NCBI GenBank assembly: GCA_020437045.1 | Contig: JAGQWV010000274.1 | Span: 1 to 7,723 of the forward strand | DNA: 7,723 bases | Direction of reading: 5' to 3' | Source: Saprospiraceae bacterium | GTDB taxonomy: Bacteria; Bacteroidota; Bacteroidia; Chitinophagales; Saprospiraceae | In this document: in pieces, positions 6,260 through 7,723 of the stretch | Numbering within the stretch: the first letter of the stretch is position 1 | Layout: the number at the start of each line of letters is the position of its first letter | Notes under the pieces: model-generated | Seen by the model: the letters and a program-made list of their open reading frames with translations, nothing else | Databases searched by the model: none | Told to the model about the DNA's origin: nothing | Translations under genes and position numbers: made by a program

Positions 6260-7216
6260 ATGATAAAATTCAATAGTGTCTACTACCTTAAATATTTCTA
6301 TTATTTATTAATTCCAGTCCTTCTAAATTCTTGTGGATCTGAATCAAAGGATTTGTCAGAGAAAATAATACCGATTACGCATTCATTTTTTGTCGCTGGG
6401 CCGGATTTTACGGGAATCCTGGATGAATCAGGTGAGGTTATTTGGAATGCAGAAAAGCCTGCTGCTCGAGATGGTTTTGTATTGGAAAATGGACATGTCT
6501 TAATTTGCTGGGCTGATGAGATTCTCGAATTCGATGCAGATAAGAAAGTGGTATTTCGCTATGTCCTGGATACTACCATTAATAAGGAATTAGGAACGGT
6601 ACAACGTTTGGACAATGGAAATACCCTGGTCACAGAATTAGGCGCAAATCCAAGACTTTTAGAGCTAGATAGTAATGCCACAATCATGGCTAATGTACCT
6701 CTGCAACCGGAAACGGATAATTCGCATTTGCAGACCAGAATGGCTCGTAAATTGGCTAATGGAAATTATCTTGTTCCTCATCTACTTGCATTTGCCGTGA
6801 AAGAATATGATCCGGAAGGTCAGGTGGTCAAGACCTTTAAGACCGATTTAGCTGAATTGGGTGGGAGAGAAGCAGAAAACTGGCCATTTACGGCCATCAG
6901 ATTGGCAAATGGAAATACCTTGATAAATCTTACGCATGGCAATAAAGTGGTCGAGGTCGATGCCAATGGTGCGATGGTATGGAAGGTTTCTAATGATGAT
7001 TTCGAAGGTGATCCAATTGATGATGCATGTGGGGGCCAACGACTGCCGAATGGCAATACCGTCATTGCCAGTTATCATGCCAAGGAGGGTATCAAATTAT
7101 TTGAAATCAACCACGATAAAAAAATAGTCTGGAGTTACTCTGGTCCTTTCCGGGTGCATCATTTTCAGATCCTAACGACTAATGGTACTCCACTATCTGG
7201 GCCGGTACTAAAATAG
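6260..7216 (+). CDS. Lipoprotein with PQQ-like/arylsulfotransferase-like beta-propeller repeats
   Basis: This is a 318-residue secreted lipoprotein. The N terminus has Lys3 and Lys11, a hydrophobic stretch FYYLLIPVLL (13-22), and the lipobox LNSC with lipidation at Cys25. The reading frame can be opened by a TTG at 6242, but the ATG at 6260 gives a normal signal peptide and is chosen. The mature part is a beta-propeller with recurring NGN-type turns: ENGHVLI (76-82), DNGNTLV (118-124), ANGNYLV (166-172), ANGNTLI (216-222) and PNGNTVI (263-269). They are spaced about 40-50 residues apart, with intervening strands such as VVEVDANGAMVWK (230-242) and KLFEINHDKKIVWSY (279-293). Such repeats occur in PQQ-type and ASST-type propellers. 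No catalytic histidine pattern can be assigned, so it could be a binding scaffold rather than an enzyme. It lies 78 bp after the creatininase-family gene. It may be the last gene of that operon or have its own promoter: a TACGGTTTG near 6236-6244 is one base off the consensus spacing. It is likely anchored in the outer membrane or periplasm. Confidence 0.8.
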   Translation: MIKFNSVYYLKYFYYLLIPVLLNSCGSESKDLSEKIIPITHSFFVAGPDFTGILDESGEVIWNAEKPAARDGFVLENGHVLICWADEILEFDADKKVVFRYVLDTTINKELGTVQRLDNGNTLVTELGANPRLLELDSNATIMANVPLQPETDNSHLQTRMARKLANGNYLVPHLLAFAVKEYDPEGQVVKTFKTDLAELGGREAENWPFTAIRLANGNTLINLTHGNKVVEVDANGAMVWKVSNDDFEGDPIDDACGGQRLPNGNTVIASYHAKEGIKLFEINHDKKIVWSYSGPFRVHHFQILTTNGTPLSGPVLK

Positions 7217-7317
7217 AGTGGTTAAAAAGTAGATTCGGGCTGTTGAGAGACACGGCTTGTTTTGGATCGGAGATTTCAGAATAAATTGCGATCTTATAAA
7301 AAGTAATTCGTATCGTT

Positions 7318-7723
7318 TTAAAGTAAAGGTTTAATGACATTTTCAATATAAATTCCGTCTTTTAGGGTTACCTCATCCGGATCGATGATCGCTTCATCAC
7401 ATTCATCTTCCATGATGATCCAGCCCGCATAATCCGTATCAATAAGATATTGCGTTAATCCTTTAAGATCAATAATTCCTTTTCCGGTGGGAGCCCACTT
7501 ACCATTGGCAAACATATCTTTATAGTGAACCAGATTAATGTTTTCACGGTATTTTTTTAATATTTCCAAGGGGTCCATATCTCCCTTTGCGATATGTCCA
7601 ACATCCGGACAATAACCAATCAGATTTAAATCCAGACCATTCATCATGATATCATAATCTTCAGCAGTACGAAATACGGAACCAGCAGGGGAATTCGGAT
7701 GATAAGAGCAAACAATACCCTGA
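7318..7723 (-). CDS. Sugar phosphate isomerase/epimerase-like TIM barrel, C-terminal part (5' end outside window)
   Basis: The frame stays open from the stop at 7318-7320 to the window edge, giving 134 visible codons that begin QGIVCSYHPNSPAGSVFR. The ATG at 7645-7647 is therefore internal and not the true start. The protein belongs to the xylose-isomerase-like/IolE-type TIM-barrel family, usually 270-300 residues, so roughly the N-terminal half is missing. Visible motifs are HPNSPAGSVFRT, then YCPDVGH with a likely metal-ligand Asp and His, VHYKDM with a second His, the loop WAPTGKGIIDL, and the terminal strand WIIMEDE with the family's closing Glu. Members isomerise, epimerise or dehydrate sugars and inositols using a divalent metal. 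The fragment gives no sign of which substrate is used or whether the protein is exported. It converges on the lipoprotein gene across a 101-bp spacer in which I see no convincing terminator. Confidence 0.85.
   Translation of the reverse strand, partial: QGIVCSYHPNSPAGSVFRTAEDYDIMMNGLDLNLIGYCPDVGHIAKGDMDPLEILKKYRENINLVHYKDMFANGKWAPTGKGIIDLKGLTQYLIDTDYAGWIIMEDECDEAIIDPDEVTLKDGIYIENVIKPLL

Noticed and set aside
7236..7266. Imperfect GC-rich hairpin followed by TTGTTTT after the lipoprotein gene, possible terminator
   Set aside because: Pairing of GCTGT with ACACGGC needs a two-base bulge and the T-run is interrupted, so the structure is not convincing.

Overview
The window looks like a chromosomal sugar/metabolite-catabolism region of a Bacteroidota-type bacterium. 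This placement is an inference from three things. The base composition is moderately AT-rich. Most starts lack a recognisable Shine-Dalgarno sequence and instead have A/T-rich leaders. One gene encodes a lipoprotein beta-propeller of a kind common in that phylum. No mobile elements, CRISPR arrays, tRNAs or rRNAs were seen.

Layout: bases 1-80 hold no gene that can be assigned. Two minus-strand genes follow. They are transcribed from about 3175 leftwards as an operon with a 26-bp gap: an MtnA-type aldose-1-phosphate isomerase homologue, then a class II aldolase/short-chain dehydrogenase fusion. Together they could isomerise a 5-modified ribose 1-phosphate, split the ketose 1-phosphate into DHAP and an aldehyde, and redox-convert the aldehyde. 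This resembles the DHAP shunt for 5'-deoxyadenosine or methylthioadenosine by-products, although the fusion is also the type (RhaEW/YuxG-like) used for L-rhamnulose 1-phosphate.

A 160-bp divergent intergenic region (3176-3335) with an inverted repeat separates these from a tight plus-strand operon of three genes with gaps of 12 and 11 bp. They encode a PEP-hydrolase-family TIM barrel, a Tm-1-like/UPF0261 ATP-binding protein and a creatininase-family metallohydrolase. The first two correspond to the two halves of the plant Tm-1 protein, split and in reversed order. The pathway of this trio is unknown. It is the most likely place in the window for an undescribed system.

A lipoprotein with NGN-type beta-propeller repeats follows 78 bp later on the same strand. 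The right edge carries the C-terminal part of a minus-strand sugar phosphate isomerase/epimerase-like TIM barrel, running off the window and convergent with the lipoprotein gene. The shared theme is sugar phosphate or small-metabolite handling, but no transporter, kinase or regulator lies inside the window to fix the substrate.
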